Source: CAZQQU01 sp964595625
Lineage (GTDB): Bacteria; Bacteroidota; Bacteroidia; Flavobacteriales; Flavobacteriaceae
DNA: 64,000 nt
Assembly (NCBI GenBank): GCA_964595625.1
Contig: CAZQQU010000006.1
Location: forward strand, 62,001 to 126,000
Reading direction: 5' to 3'
How positions within the stretch are numbered: position 1 is the first letter of the stretch; every line of letters starts with the position of its first letter. This document shows positions 18,017 through 27,394 of the stretch, in pieces. The notes under the pieces are model-generated. The model was not told the DNA's origin, did not search any database, and was given only the letters and a program-made list of their open reading frames with translations. The position numbers and the translations under genes were made by a program.

Positions 18017-19195
18017 ATGAGAGACGATTTTTTTAGATACCAAGCACAAACCACTCCACATCCATTGGGGTTGGAGATTGCACGGGCTGAAGGGAGTTTT
18101 TTGTACGATACTTCCGGGAAGTCGTATTTGGATTTTGTGGCGGGCGTATCAGCCAATACTTTAGGGCATTCACCCAAAGCGGTGGTTCAGGCCATCAAAG
18201 ATCAGGTGGACCAGTATATGCACGTGTTTGTGTATGGAGAATTTATCCAACAACCTGCGGTGGAATTAACCAAGATGCTGGCTGCCCATTTACCCGAATC
18301 CCTTTCTACCACGTATTTGGTTAACAGTGGTACTGAGGCAATGGAGGGAGCTATCAAGCTGGCCAAACGAGTCACGGGTCGTCAAGAGATTGTCAGTGCC
18401 CATCACGCTTATCATGGTAGTACCATCGGATCGTTGAGTATTATGGGTTATGAAGAGAGAAAAAGGGCCTTTCGTCCGTTGATGCCGGGAGTTCGTCATA
18501 TTTGGTACAACGACCTCCGTGACATTGAAAAAATTACCGAACAAACCGCGGCAGTGATTTTAGAAACCATACAAGGTGGGGCCGGGTTTATCCTTCCGGA
18601 AGCAGATTATTTAAAAAAAATACGCCAACGCTGTGACGAAACCGGAGCACAGTTGATTTTAGACGAAATTCAGACCGGTTTTGGACGGGTTGGAAAGCTT
18701 TTTGGATTCGAGTGTTTTGGAGTTATTCCGGATATTTTGGTGTTAGGTAAAGGTATGGCCGGGGGAATGCCGGTAGGTGCTTTTGTTTCTTCTTACGAAA
18801 AAATGGCCTTACTGAGTCAAAATCCAAAAATGGGTCATATCACAACATTTGGGGGAAATCCGGTCATTGCGGCCGCTGCCAAAGCCACGCTGACCCAGTT
18901 ACTTGAAACTGATTTGATCGAGCAAACACTTCGAAAAGAACAACTTTTTAGATCGCTTTTGGTACATCCACAAATTCAAGAAGTACGTGGCAAAGGACTT
19001 ATGTTGGCTCCTCTACTAAAAGATGCCGATACCGCCAGCCGCGTAATATTGAAATGTATGGAGGAGGGGCTGTTGTTATTTTGGCTGTTGTTTGAAGAAC
19101 GAGCCCTTCGAATCACTCCTCCTTTGACAATCTCAGAGGCGGAAATTACGCAAGGATGCCAGATTCTATTAAAAGTATTGGATGAGTTAGATTAA
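18017..19195 (+). CDS. Class III PLP-dependent aminotransferase (ornithine/acetylornithine type)
   Basis: 392 residues. PLP sites are intact: NSGTEAMEGAIKLAKR at 103-118, Asp216 in LILDEIQTGFGR, and the Schiff-base Lys245 in LGKGMAGGMPVGAF. Fold and length match acetylornithine/ornithine aminotransferases, which move an omega-amino group to 2-oxoglutarate. No arginine-biosynthesis gene is nearby, so the substrate is not fixed; a broad omega-aminotransferase is equally possible. It is monocistronic: 144 bp follow before the TPR gene. Confidence 0.9.
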   Translation: MRDDFFRYQAQTTPHPLGLEIARAEGSFLYDTSGKSYLDFVAGVSANTLGHSPKAVVQAIKDQVDQYMHVFVYGEFIQQPAVELTKMLAAHLPESLSTTYLVNSGTEAMEGAIKLAKRVTGRQEIVSAHHAYHGSTIGSLSIMGYEERKRAFRPLMPGVRHIWYNDLRDIEKITEQTAAVILETIQGGAGFILPEADYLKKIRQRCDETGAQLILDEIQTGFGRVGKLFGFECFGVIPDILVLGKGMAGGMPVGAFVSSYEKMALLSQNPKMGHITTFGGNPVIAAAAKATLTQLLETDLIEQTLRKEQLFRSLLVHPQIQEVRGKGLMLAPLLKDADTASRVILKCMEEGLLLFWLLFEERALRITPPLTISEAEITQGCQILLKVLDELD

Positions 19196-19339
19196 AGATT
19201 AACATATAATTAACTGCTTATTAGTTAGTTATAATCGTACTTTTGTTCATTATTTTGTTAAAAACATATCTTACGAAAACCAAGGTGCCTTAATTAGATT
19301 ATTATATTTAGATAGCAAAGATTTCGTAAATTCGAGTAT

Positions 19340-20740
19340 ATGAATTTGGACCACAACGAAGACCATAATTTATCGCTTTCCCGCTTTGAATCCATGCTAA
19401 AAACCAATGCTATATTGTTTTTTGATTCGGAAGAATTTGAAGAAATAATCGGCTACTATTTAGACAATGGAAAGATTGCTATGGCCAAAAAAGCGACCAA
19501 ATTAGGTCTTGAACAACATCCTACTTCGGTTAATCTCAAGCTTTTTCAAGTAGAGATGTATATTTTCGAAGATAAATTAGACATTGCCGAGGCTTTGTTG
19601 ACCGAGATAGAAAGTATTGAAAGCTATAACGAAGAGATTTTTATACAAAAAGCCAATATCTATTCCCGAAGGGATGACCATAAAAAAGCCATTGAATTTT
19701 TAAATATTGCTTTGGATATTACCGATGACAAACCCGATGTATGGAATTTGTTGGGTATGGAATATTTATTTATGGACGACTTTGAGCATGCTAAGTATTA
19801 CTTTATGAAATGCATAGAAGCAGATGCTGTAGATTATGCTTCGTTGTACAATCTGATTTATTGCTTTGAGTATCTGGATCAACACCGAGAGGCCATCGAG
19901 TATCTCAATGTGTATTTAAATACCAATCCATATTCAGAAGTAGCTTGGCATCAAGTGGGAAAACAGTATTACGAACTTGGAGAATACGAACGAGCTATCG
20001 CTGCTTTTGATTTTGCAATCATTTCAGACGATACGTTTGTGGGTGCTTATTTCGAAAAAGCCAAAGTACTGGAACGCTTGAAAAGATATCATGAGGCCAT
20101 AGAAAATTATATGATTACTATTGATTTGGATCATCCTACTTCGTTTGCTTACCTACGTACCGGTAAGTGTTATGAAAAGTTAGGTAACCACGAGTTGGCT
20201 TTACAGTTTTATCTAAAATGCGTCGAAGAAGATGTACTACTCGACAAGGGCTGGATTGCTATTACCGATTTTTATTATAAGAAAAAAGACTTTCAAAAAG
20301 CGCTATACTACATTGATAAAGCCATCAATATCGATAACGAAAATTCAAAATACTGGAAACGTTACGGCGATATTAATTCCAAACTCAAATACTTTGAAGA
20401 AGCCGAAGAAGGCTATCGTAAAGCCATTGAATTGGGAAATATGGATTTTCAGGTTTGGATTATGCGCACCGATGTTTTAATCGAATTAGGGGAATACAAC
20501 GCTGCAATTAATCACCTGAAACAGGCAGCGGAATACTATCCCGATCAAGCCGAAATTGAATATCGACTGGTAGGACTTTACTACAGTACCCAAGAAACAA
20601 TAAAAGCTGAATTTCACCTGCAAAATGCCTTGCAACTCGATGTAGACAACACCATTATCTTAGAAGTGTTTTTTCCTTGGGTATATGAACAAACAGCGGT
20701 ACAAAAGCTAATTAAAAAATTCCGTAAACAATCTTCGTAA
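19340..20740 (+). CDS. Tetratricopeptide repeat protein
   Basis: 466 residues with no signal peptide, so cytoplasmic. From about residue 40 to the C-terminus it is built of 34-residue TPR helices in tandem, around eleven to twelve repeats by eye; clear ones include VWNLLGMEYLFMDDFEHAKYY, AWHQVGKQYYELGEYERAIAA and AYLRTGKCYEKLGNHELALQFY. The N-terminus (about 1-30) is acidic and asparagine-rich. TPR arrays are protein-binding scaffolds and there is no catalytic domain. The gene lies 18 bp before two DUF368 transporters and is probably cotranscribed with them. The partner is unknown. Confidence 0.9.
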   Translation: MNLDHNEDHNLSLSRFESMLKTNAILFFDSEEFEEIIGYYLDNGKIAMAKKATKLGLEQHPTSVNLKLFQVEMYIFEDKLDIAEALLTEIESIESYNEEIFIQKANIYSRRDDHKKAIEFLNIALDITDDKPDVWNLLGMEYLFMDDFEHAKYYFMKCIEADAVDYASLYNLIYCFEYLDQHREAIEYLNVYLNTNPYSEVAWHQVGKQYYELGEYERAIAAFDFAIISDDTFVGAYFEKAKVLERLKRYHEAIENYMITIDLDHPTSFAYLRTGKCYEKLGNHELALQFYLKCVEEDVLLDKGWIAITDFYYKKKDFQKALYYIDKAINIDNENSKYWKRYGDINSKLKYFEEAEEGYRKAIELGNMDFQVWIMRTDVLIELGEYNAAINHLKQAAEYYPDQAEIEYRLVGLYYSTQETIKAEFHLQNALQLDVDNTIILEVFFPWVYEQTAVQKLIKKFRKQSS

Positions 20741-20758
20741 GGCTACAATTTTAACATC

Positions 20759-21733
20759 ATGTCACAAAAGCTTCCTAACCGGAGAACTGCTATATATTTG
20801 AAAGGATTTTTAATGGGGATAGCCGACGTTATTCCCGGGGTGTCGGGAGGAACCATTGCATTTATTACGGGTATTTATGAGGAATTGGTCAATACCATTC
20901 ATAACCTGAATTTGGGATTTTTCAAAGTGCTGAGAAATCAAGGTTTTATCCCCGCTTGGAATACTTATAATCTAACTTTTTTATTGCTTCTCGTTCTAGG
21001 AATCGCATCCAGCTTTATACTCTTAGCGCGCTTGGTAGCGTTTTTGTTAGAAAATTATCCGGTGTTGATTTATGCCTTTATATTTGGATTAGTAGCCTTT
21101 AGTGCTATTTTAGTTGGTAAACAAATCAGTCGTTGGAATGTGGTTCATGTGCTTTCACTATTGGTTTTTATTGGTATAGGTTATTGGATAACCATATTAG
21201 AACCTGCTCATGCTCCGGATAGTTATTGGTATTTGTTTTTCTCGGGTGCTATTGCTATAATCGCCATGATTTTACCCGGCATTTCCGGTTCGTTTATACT
21301 TATTTTGTTGGGTTCTTATCCTGTTTTTTTAGATATAATAAACGACTTATCTAGCTCAATTTCTGGATTGGATGGAGAGGTTTTTTTCCCGAGTTTAATT
21401 CAATTACTAGTTTTTGTTGCGGGTTTACTCGTTGGAATTAAAAGTTTTTCAGGTGTATTAACCTGGCTTTTTAGAAAGTATAAAGATCTGACTTTAGCCA
21501 TTTTGACCGGATTGATGATTGGTGCTATGAATAAAATTTGGCCTTGGAAACAAACACTTACTACTTATATTAATAGCAAAGGAGAAGAAGTACCTTTGTT
21601 GGAAAAAAGTGTACTGCCTACCGATTATTTGGGGGATCCCCAACTCTTACCGGCAATCCTATTGGCCGTGACAGGATTTATGATACTATATTTGATTGAA
21701 AAAATAGCTCTCCAAAAAGGGAAACAAACATGA
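20759..21733 (+). CDS. DUF368 (PopT-type) polyprenyl-phosphate translocase, first copy
   Basis: 324 residues, multi-pass membrane protein with about eight to ten hydrophobic segments. Two related motifs mark the family's internal repeat: GVSGGTIAFITGIYEE near 35 and MILPGISGSFILILLGSYP near 175. DUF368 proteins (PopT) were shown in Staphylococcus and Vibrio work to recycle undecaprenyl phosphate across the cytoplasmic membrane for cell-wall and surface-glycan synthesis. Its stop overlaps the start of a second DUF368 gene by 4 bp (ATGA), so the two are translationally coupled. A C-terminal insert, residues about 265-295, is hydrophilic. Confidence 0.92.
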   Translation: MSQKLPNRRTAIYLKGFLMGIADVIPGVSGGTIAFITGIYEELVNTIHNLNLGFFKVLRNQGFIPAWNTYNLTFLLLLVLGIASSFILLARLVAFLLENYPVLIYAFIFGLVAFSAILVGKQISRWNVVHVLSLLVFIGIGYWITILEPAHAPDSYWYLFFSGAIAIIAMILPGISGSFILILLGSYPVFLDIINDLSSSISGLDGEVFFPSLIQLLVFVAGLLVGIKSFSGVLTWLFRKYKDLTLAILTGLMIGAMNKIWPWKQTLTTYINSKGEEVPLLEKSVLPTDYLGDPQLLPAILLAVTGFMILYLIEKIALQKGKQT

Positions 21734-22755
21734 AAGGATTAGATAGTTTTAGTGGAAAAATGTGGCTTTTTCTCAAGGGCGTTATCATGGGAGCGGTCAA
21801 TAAAGTTCCTGGTATATCGGGTGGGGTCGTGGCCTTTGTGATGGGATTTTACGAAGAGTTTATTTATTCCCTACAAAAAATTAATCTTAAAGCTTTTAAG
21901 CTGTTAATTAACGGTCGTTTTCGAAGTTTTTATTCCTATATAAACGGGCGTTTTCTATTTACATTGATAGCTGGTGTCGTTTTTAGCTATTTTACGGTTT
22001 CTCTATTATTAGATTTTCTAATAAAAAAATACGAGCTGTATGTTTGGAGTGTATTTTTTGGACTCATCATCGGATCTATTTTTTATATAGCTCGTGATTT
22101 TAAAGAATGGAACAAGCGAAATATACTGATACTTACGGTGGGTATTATCGCCGGAATTAGTTTGAGTTTTTTAGAACCTGCAGCTGAAAATGACCATTTG
22201 TTGTTTGTGTTTTTATGTGGAATTATCAGTGTTTCCGGAATGACATTACCCGGTCTATCGGGTTCATTTATCTTGATTCTTATTGGGAACTATGTACTGT
22301 TGTTAGTCGACTCGGTGAATGCATTGTTTCTTACCTTGACCGACTTAGCGGTACTTGATTTTTCGTTTACTGCCGACCCACAGCGAATGCGTTTGCTGCA
22401 AGTATTGGCTAGCTTTACAATGGGCTCCTTAGCGGGCCTAATTACCCTATCCCATTTGTTGGGGTATCTACTAAAAAAATATAAACTGGCAACCTATGCA
22501 GGTATAATGGGTTTTATAACCGGTACCTTAGGAGTGGTGTGGCCATGGAAAGAGAAGGTCTATCAATTAGATGCTGCCGGTCAGGTAATGACTGACGAAC
22601 ATGGTGAAATGATTATCAATAACTACGTGCGGTATTTACCTGAATGGGGAACTCAGGAAACACTATTTGCCCTATTTTTGATACTTTTGGGTATCTTTTT
22701 TGTCTTGGCTATTGGCTGGCAAGAAAGTCGAAACAAAAAGAAATTAAAATCTTAA
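21730..22755 (+). CDS. DUF368 (PopT-type) polyprenyl-phosphate translocase, second copy
   Basis: 341 residues. It shares the two family motifs with the gene before it: KVPGISGGVVAFVMGFYEE near 22 and MTLPGLSGSFILILIGNY near 170. Overall similarity to its neighbour is moderate, so the duplication is old. The WPWKEKVYQLDAAG region parallels WPWKQTLTTYINSKG in copy one. The 4-bp overlap with copy one and a 4-bp gap to aroE suggest one operon. Whether the two copies act as a heterodimer or differ in substrate is not visible. Confidence 0.92.
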   Translation: MKGLDSFSGKMWLFLKGVIMGAVNKVPGISGGVVAFVMGFYEEFIYSLQKINLKAFKLLINGRFRSFYSYINGRFLFTLIAGVVFSYFTVSLLLDFLIKKYELYVWSVFFGLIIGSIFYIARDFKEWNKRNILILTVGIIAGISLSFLEPAAENDHLLFVFLCGIISVSGMTLPGLSGSFILILIGNYVLLLVDSVNALFLTLTDLAVLDFSFTADPQRMRLLQVLASFTMGSLAGLITLSHLLGYLLKKYKLATYAGIMGFITGTLGVVWPWKEKVYQLDAAGQVMTDEHGEMIINNYVRYLPEWGTQETLFALFLILLGIFFVLAIGWQESRNKKKLKS

Positions 22756-22759
22756 GTAC

Positions 22760-23488
22760 ATGGCTTGGTACGGTTTACTAGGAAATAATATTGCCTATTC
22801 GTTTTCCAAAGCCTATTTCGAATCTTTTTTTAAAGAAAACCAATTACCCCACAGCTTCAAAAATTTTGATTTGCCCCACTTGGAGCAATTTCCCCGTATT
22901 TTTGAAGATTACCCGCAGTTACGAGGACTCTGTGTAACTATACCGTACAAAATAGAGGTGATGCGTTATTTGGATTCGGTGGACGAGCAAGCTTTACAAA
23001 TCGGAGCTGTAAATAGTATTAAGATAACCGAATCAGGTCAACTTATTGGCTATAATACCGATGCATTTGGTTTTCAAAAATCTTTACAACTACATCTTCA
23101 ACAGCCAACCAAAGCTTTGGTATTGGGTACGGGAGGCGCCTCTTTAGCAGTCGCTTATGTGTTGCAAAAGCTTGAAATTCCTTATGTGCAAGTATCTAGA
23201 AATCCCCAAGCTAATCAAATTTCGTATGATCAAATCACACCCGATCTCATGGGAAGCCACCACCTCATTATCAACTGTACTCCGTTGGGTGTAGGTCAGT
23301 GGATAGAGTATTCTCCCAACTTGCCTTATGAGCAAGTCACCCCACAACATCTGTTGTTTGATTTGGCCTATAATCCTCCCGAAACCGTTTTTTTAAAAAA
23401 GGGAAAACAACATGGAGCACAGCTAGTCAATGGAAAAGAAATGCTACTATTTCAGGCTCAAAAGTCCTGGGAGCTGTGGAATTTGTAG
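22760..23488 (+). CDS. aroE: Shikimate dehydrogenase
   Basis: 242 residues; reduces 3-dehydroshikimate to shikimate with NADPH. Shikimate-contact residues are in place: Ser13 and Ser15 in AYSFSKAYF, Lys64 in TIPYKIEVM, Asn85 in IGAVNSI and Asp101 in YNTDAFGF. The Rossmann loop is LGTGGASLA (122-130), and the C-terminus has NGKEMLLFQAQKSWELW. It is shorter than E. coli AroE (about 270) mainly in the nucleotide-binding half, as is common in Bacteroidota. Nearby genes do not belong to the aromatic pathway. Confidence 0.95.
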   Translation: MAWYGLLGNNIAYSFSKAYFESFFKENQLPHSFKNFDLPHLEQFPRIFEDYPQLRGLCVTIPYKIEVMRYLDSVDEQALQIGAVNSIKITESGQLIGYNTDAFGFQKSLQLHLQQPTKALVLGTGGASLAVAYVLQKLEIPYVQVSRNPQANQISYDQITPDLMGSHHLIINCTPLGVGQWIEYSPNLPYEQVTPQHLLFDLAYNPPETVFLKKGKQHGAQLVNGKEMLLFQAQKSWELWNL

Positions 23489-23583
23489 TAAATTAATTTA
23501 AAAACGGTTCTTAAACTTTGCTAATCCAAGCGGAGTTATTATCTTTCTACCCAAAATTGTTAGAACTCATAACATTGAAAAAT

Positions 23584-25638
23584 ATGTCAGACCAAAATCA
23601 AATACCTCAGGAGAACGAAAATGAGTCGGTACAACCCCATTTGGAGGAGAATAACCCCATCAACACTTTGGGTGAATCTGAACCAACTGCAAATGCTGAT
23701 CTCGAGCAAGAAGAACCGAATGTGAAAAAAGAAGAGCTTGAAGAAGTACCTTCAGATGTATCCGAAAATGCTGATGAGGCAACTGACATTACCCATTCGG
23801 AAGCGGTTGAATCAAGCCCGGAGACTGGGGCTACCCCGATTTCAGCAAGCGATGAGGAGGATATCAATGACGAAGAGGAAATATCTTCATCGGAAGATGA
23901 AGAAGAGGTAGATGAGGATGATGTTTCAGGCAGCAGCGCCGATTATCAGTCGATGAATCAGAAAGAACTCATCGATGCACTAAAAAATCTATTGGCTACC
24001 CAAAAAATTCAAAACATTAAAAAAGAGGTAGAAGAAATTAGAAGTGAGTTTAACAGTAGTTTTGAAGAAGAATACAACGAAAAAAAGGAAGAGTTTATCG
24101 CTGCAGGCGGAAATTTTATAGATTTTCATTATACGACCAAATTAAAATCAGAATTTGATTCGCTTTATTTTGATTATAAAGTGCGTCGTAATAATTATTA
24201 CAAAGAACTCAAAAAGGACTTGCAGTTAAATCTGCAAAAACGTCTGGATTTAATAGAAGAATTAAAAAGCCTAATTACGGTTGAAGAGGATCTAACAACC
24301 ACCTTTAAAAGGTTTCGAGAAATCCAAAATAAATGGCGTGAGGCGGGAGCCATTCCTCGAGATCGGTATAATTTGGTATGGAATAACTACCACCACCATG
24401 TAGAGATTTTCTATGATTTTGTGCATTTAAATAAGGAATTCCGCGATATGGACTTCAAGCACAATCTAGAGGAGAAAATGAAGATTATCAGTCGTGCTGA
24501 AGCTCTTGCTCAAGAACCGGACATTAAAAAAGCCTTCCGAGAGTTACAGATGCTCCATAAAATGTGGAAAGAAGAAACCGGACCCATTGAAAAAGACTTA
24601 CGTCAGCAGGTTTGGGATAGATTTAGTGCGGCTACCAAAGTAATTCATGATCGTCGGGCAGACTATTTGAAAAATATTGAAAGTAGTTACGAAGAAAATC
24701 TGGAAACTAAAAAAGCTCTGATTGAAAAAATCAAGCAGTTAGCTGAACAGGAAAATAATCACACCGAATGGCAACAACACATTAAGACTGTTGAAAGTCT
24801 GAGAACTGACTTTTTTAAAGCAGGTAAAGTGCCTCAAAAAGATACCGAAGCCATTTGGAATGAATTCAAAGAGGCGGTTCGGACATTTAATCGCAATAAA
24901 AACAAATTTTATAAGCAACAGAAAAAAGAACAATTTGATAACCTTCGTAAAAAAAGAGAATTAATCCAAATTGCGATTGAACATAAAGACAGTACCGATT
25001 TTGAAACTGTTACTCCTCTGATGAAAAAAATACAAGAAGAATGGAAGACCATAGGTCACGTTCCCCGCAGAGAGAGTGATAAAATTTGGAAAGAGTTTAA
25101 GGATGCTTGCAATCAGTATTTTGATCGGTTGTATGAAGAGCGAAACAAATTTAAAAAAGAGGAAGAAAAAGCTTTGGCTGAAAAAGTCACCTTACTTGAG
25201 GAGGTTCAGCAATTGAATGAATCTGCCGATACCCCCGAATTGGACAAAATCAAAGAATTTATCCGCAAATGGAAAGAAATCGGCCGGGTGCCTTATGCGC
25301 GTAAAAGCATTGAGAATAAATTTAATCGATTGATAGATTCATTATTTAAAAAGTTGGATATCAGTAAAATGGAATCTGAACTTTTAAAGTATGAAAACAA
25401 ACTGAATATACTGGCTTCAGGCGACGAACGTAAAGTACAAAATGAGGCTTATTATATCAGTAAAAAAATAGAAGAAATTAAGCAATCTATTAATCAGCAA
25501 GAAAACAACTTAGGCTTTTTCCAACATGTGGATCAAAATAATCCCATGGTGAGAGAGGTACTAAGAAGTATTGAGAAAATGAAGGATGAACTTGAAATGC
25601 TTCAAGCTAAATATGCCAAATTAAAAGAACACTTATAA
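23584..25638 (+). CDS. DUF349-repeat protein
   Basis: 684 residues from ATG 23584; the open frame runs 22 codons further to a TTG at 23518, judged to be leader. The first 120 residues are very acidic and low-complexity (EEDINDEEEISSSEDEEEVDEDD). The rest is highly charged and helical, with repeated DUF349 units recognised by the recurrent W-(K/R)-x-x-G-x-(I/V)-P pattern: NKWREAGAIPRDRYN, MWKEETGPIEKD, EWKTIGHVPRRESDKIWKEF, KWKEIGRVPYARKSIENKF. The function of DUF349 proteins is not established to my knowledge. There is no signal peptide, so it is probably cytosolic and nucleic-acid- or protein-binding. Confidence 0.9.
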   Translation: MSDQNQIPQENENESVQPHLEENNPINTLGESEPTANADLEQEEPNVKKEELEEVPSDVSENADEATDITHSEAVESSPETGATPISASDEEDINDEEEISSSEDEEEVDEDDVSGSSADYQSMNQKELIDALKNLLATQKIQNIKKEVEEIRSEFNSSFEEEYNEKKEEFIAAGGNFIDFHYTTKLKSEFDSLYFDYKVRRNNYYKELKKDLQLNLQKRLDLIEELKSLITVEEDLTTTFKRFREIQNKWREAGAIPRDRYNLVWNNYHHHVEIFYDFVHLNKEFRDMDFKHNLEEKMKIISRAEALAQEPDIKKAFRELQMLHKMWKEETGPIEKDLRQQVWDRFSAATKVIHDRRADYLKNIESSYEENLETKKALIEKIKQLAEQENNHTEWQQHIKTVESLRTDFFKAGKVPQKDTEAIWNEFKEAVRTFNRNKNKFYKQQKKEQFDNLRKKRELIQIAIEHKDSTDFETVTPLMKKIQEEWKTIGHVPRRESDKIWKEFKDACNQYFDRLYEERNKFKKEEEKALAEKVTLLEEVQQLNESADTPELDKIKEFIRKWKEIGRVPYARKSIENKFNRLIDSLFKKLDISKMESELLKYENKLNILASGDERKVQNEAYYISKKIEEIKQSINQQENNLGFFQHVDQNNPMVREVLRSIEKMKDELEMLQAKYAKLKEHL

Positions 25639-25666
25639 CAAAGGAAGCTTAGTAGGGGCTTTTTTT

Positions 25667-26299
25667 ATGGAATGTCCTCTTTGTCATACCTCGTTACATC
25701 AAGTGGTTTGCGATGATCCAAAACATTTCTTTTACCAATGTATGCATTGTGATGCTCTGGTAAGATCAACCACTAATTATTTATCGGTCGAGGCCGAAAA
25801 ACAGCGGTATTTACTACACAACAATAATGTTTTGGATGTGAATTACCAAGAATTTGTGTCTCCTATTATCCGCCAAATACTAGCGGATTTTAGTCCAACT
25901 ACTTCCGAAGGGCTTGATTTTGGTGCCGGAACCGGACCAGTAACCACTTTTTTATTAGAAAAACAGGGTTATAAAATGCAACTTTATGATCCGTTTTTTC
26001 ATCCCGATACTTCGGTGTTAAAACAGTTGTATGACTTTATTATTTGTTGTGAAGTTATCGAACATTTCCACCATCCGGATTTGGAATTCACAACCTTACA
26101 ATCCCTTCTAAAACCTCACGGGAAACTTTATTGTATGACTCATATCTATGATAATCAGCAACCTTTTGTAGATTGGTATTACAAAAACGATCCCACCCAT
26201 GTGTTTATCTATACTCCAAAAACCTTGCGCTACATTCAGAAACATTTCGGATTTAAAAAAATGACCATCCGGCATCGGTTGGTGGTGTTTGAAATGTAA
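25667..26299 (+). CDS. Class I SAM-dependent methyltransferase with N-terminal zinc-ribbon-like motif
   Basis: 210 residues. Four cysteines at 3, 6, 25 and 28 (CPLC ... CMHC) look like a small zinc ribbon. SAM motif I is LDFGAGTGPVTTFLL (83-97), followed by LYDPFF and the CEVIEHFHHP stretch of the Methyltransf_11/12 group. The C-terminus (FIYTPKTLRYIQKHFGF) is typical of the same group. The substrate is unknown. It starts 28 bp after the DUF349 gene, directly behind a T-run, and ends 6 bp before the convergent mnmD. Confidence 0.88.
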   Translation: MECPLCHTSLHQVVCDDPKHFFYQCMHCDALVRSTTNYLSVEAEKQRYLLHNNNVLDVNYQEFVSPIIRQILADFSPTTSEGLDFGAGTGPVTTFLLEKQGYKMQLYDPFFHPDTSVLKQLYDFIICCEVIEHFHHPDLEFTTLQSLLKPHGKLYCMTHIYDNQQPFVDWYYKNDPTHVFIYTPKTLRYIQKHFGFKKMTIRHRLVVFEM

Positions 26300-26305
26300 A
26301 AAAGG

Positions 26306-26974
26306 CTACAGTACCTGAGCCCGAAGCATTTCGCGTTTTCCCGGAGGTCCGGGAATTTTAGAGACGGTAAATCCGGCTTCGAGCATCGCTCTACGGGCAC
26401 TACCTTTAGAGGCGTAGGTAACTAAAACTCCTTGGGGTTTTAAAGCATCGTACATTTTTTTAAAAATAGGATAGGTCCATAACTCAGGTTGAACCCGAGC
26501 TCCAAAGGCATCAAAATAAATCAAATCAAAATTGCTTTGCGCATTTATATTTTCAAACCACTCCTTTCTTTTTTTGATTCTAAATTGTGGAATGATTTCT
26601 ACTGGTTCTTCCCAAGGGCTGCGGTGTAATCGTTCAAATAACTGCTTATCTATTTGAAGTACTTCGGAATAGTTTAAAGCATTGATTTCTTCAAAAGAAA
26701 GTGGGTAAGCCTCTAGAGTTTCATAGGTAATAGAAAGGTTTTTTTCTTGGGCTTGTAGTAGCGTTAACAAGGCGTTTAATCCAGTACCAAATCCAATTTC
26801 TAATAAGTGAAGCGGTCGCTGAGTATTTTGTTGAAGCCAATACTGCAGACCTTCTTGAATAAAAACATGAAGAGCTTCGGTAATAGCACCGTGTTTGGAG
26901 TGAAAGGTTTCTTGCCATTGAGGGATTAAAAGACTGTTGGAACCGTCGGCTGTAATGATGATTTCTCGTTTCAC
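26306..26974 (-). CDS. mnmD: tRNA 5-(aminomethyl)-2-thiouridine methyltransferase, MnmD type
   Basis: 222 residues, a stand-alone version of the methyltransferase half of MnmC. SAM motif LLEIGFGTGLNALLTL lies near 57-72, the catalytic-site block LIYFDAFGARVQPELWT near 150-166, and the C-terminal PGPPGKREMLRA is diagnostic of the family. MnmD completes mnm5(s2)U34 in the wobble position of certain tRNAs. The FAD oxidase half is absent, as in other Bacteroidota. It is the last gene of an operon with the CxxCH lipoprotein (1-bp gap) and a DUF4920 lipoprotein. Confidence 0.93.
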   Translation of the reverse strand: MKREIIITADGSNSLLIPQWQETFHSKHGAITEALHVFIQEGLQYWLQQNTQRPLHLLEIGFGTGLNALLTLLQAQEKNLSITYETLEAYPLSFEEINALNYSEVLQIDKQLFERLHRSPWEEPVEIIPQFRIKKRKEWFENINAQSNFDLIYFDAFGARVQPELWTYPIFKKMYDALKPQGVLVTYASKGSARRAMLEAGFTVSKIPGPPGKREMLRAQVL

Positions 26975-26975
26975 C

Positions 26976-27392
26976 TTAGTGGATGAGTAATTTTTTTATT
27001 TTAGGAATGGGACCCAAACAGGTAGTTTGATGGCAGGCTATACAGGCATGTACAGCGTTGTTGTATCGTTCTTTGACTGATACTTCAGAAAGCGTATCAT
27101 AGATAAAAGAGACTTGTTGCAAATAAAGTCTGGAAAAACCTTCGAACGATTCGTTTCGTACAAAACGGTCAGACATCTCAGCTGAATATAGTTGGTCTAA
27201 ATCTAGTTCAAGTGCTGGAAGCTGCTCCCCCGTTTGAATACTCTCTTTGATTTCCTGGTGCATATCGTAAATAGAATGCATATACAACGCCATTTCAGAA
27301 TACTGATATAGCTCGAATGTTTTGGGTGTGTCTTCAGTGGTTTTCTTACATGATATAAACACCAAGAGCACCACTATTATAATGACTCGCAT
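26976..27392 (-). CDS. Small lipoprotein with a C-terminal CxxCH heme-binding motif
   Basis: 138 residues. The signal peptide ends in FISC with Cys15. The body is helical and the only cytochrome hallmark is ACIACH at 116-121, close to the C-terminus, as in class II cytochromes c (c'/c556), four-helix proteins with the heme near the C-terminus. One heme c, held on the periplasmic side by a lipid anchor, is therefore inferred. A further Cys at 125 (TTCLGP) could also be structural. Genes on both sides are 1-2 bp away, so it is cotranscribed with DUF4920 and mnmD. Not recognised as a named family. Confidence 0.7.
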   Translation of the reverse strand: MRVIIIVVLLVFISCKKTTEDTPKTFELYQYSEMALYMHSIYDMHQEIKESIQTGEQLPALELDLDQLYSAEMSDRFVRNESFEGFSRLYLQQVSFIYDTLSEVSVKERYNNAVHACIACHQTTCLGPIPKIKKLLIH

Positions 27393-27394
27393 GA

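Noticed and set aside
25643..25668. Hairpin AAGC...GCTT with T-run before the methyltransferase
   Set aside because: Only 4 paired bases around a loop of about 9; too weak, and the T-run abuts the start codon.
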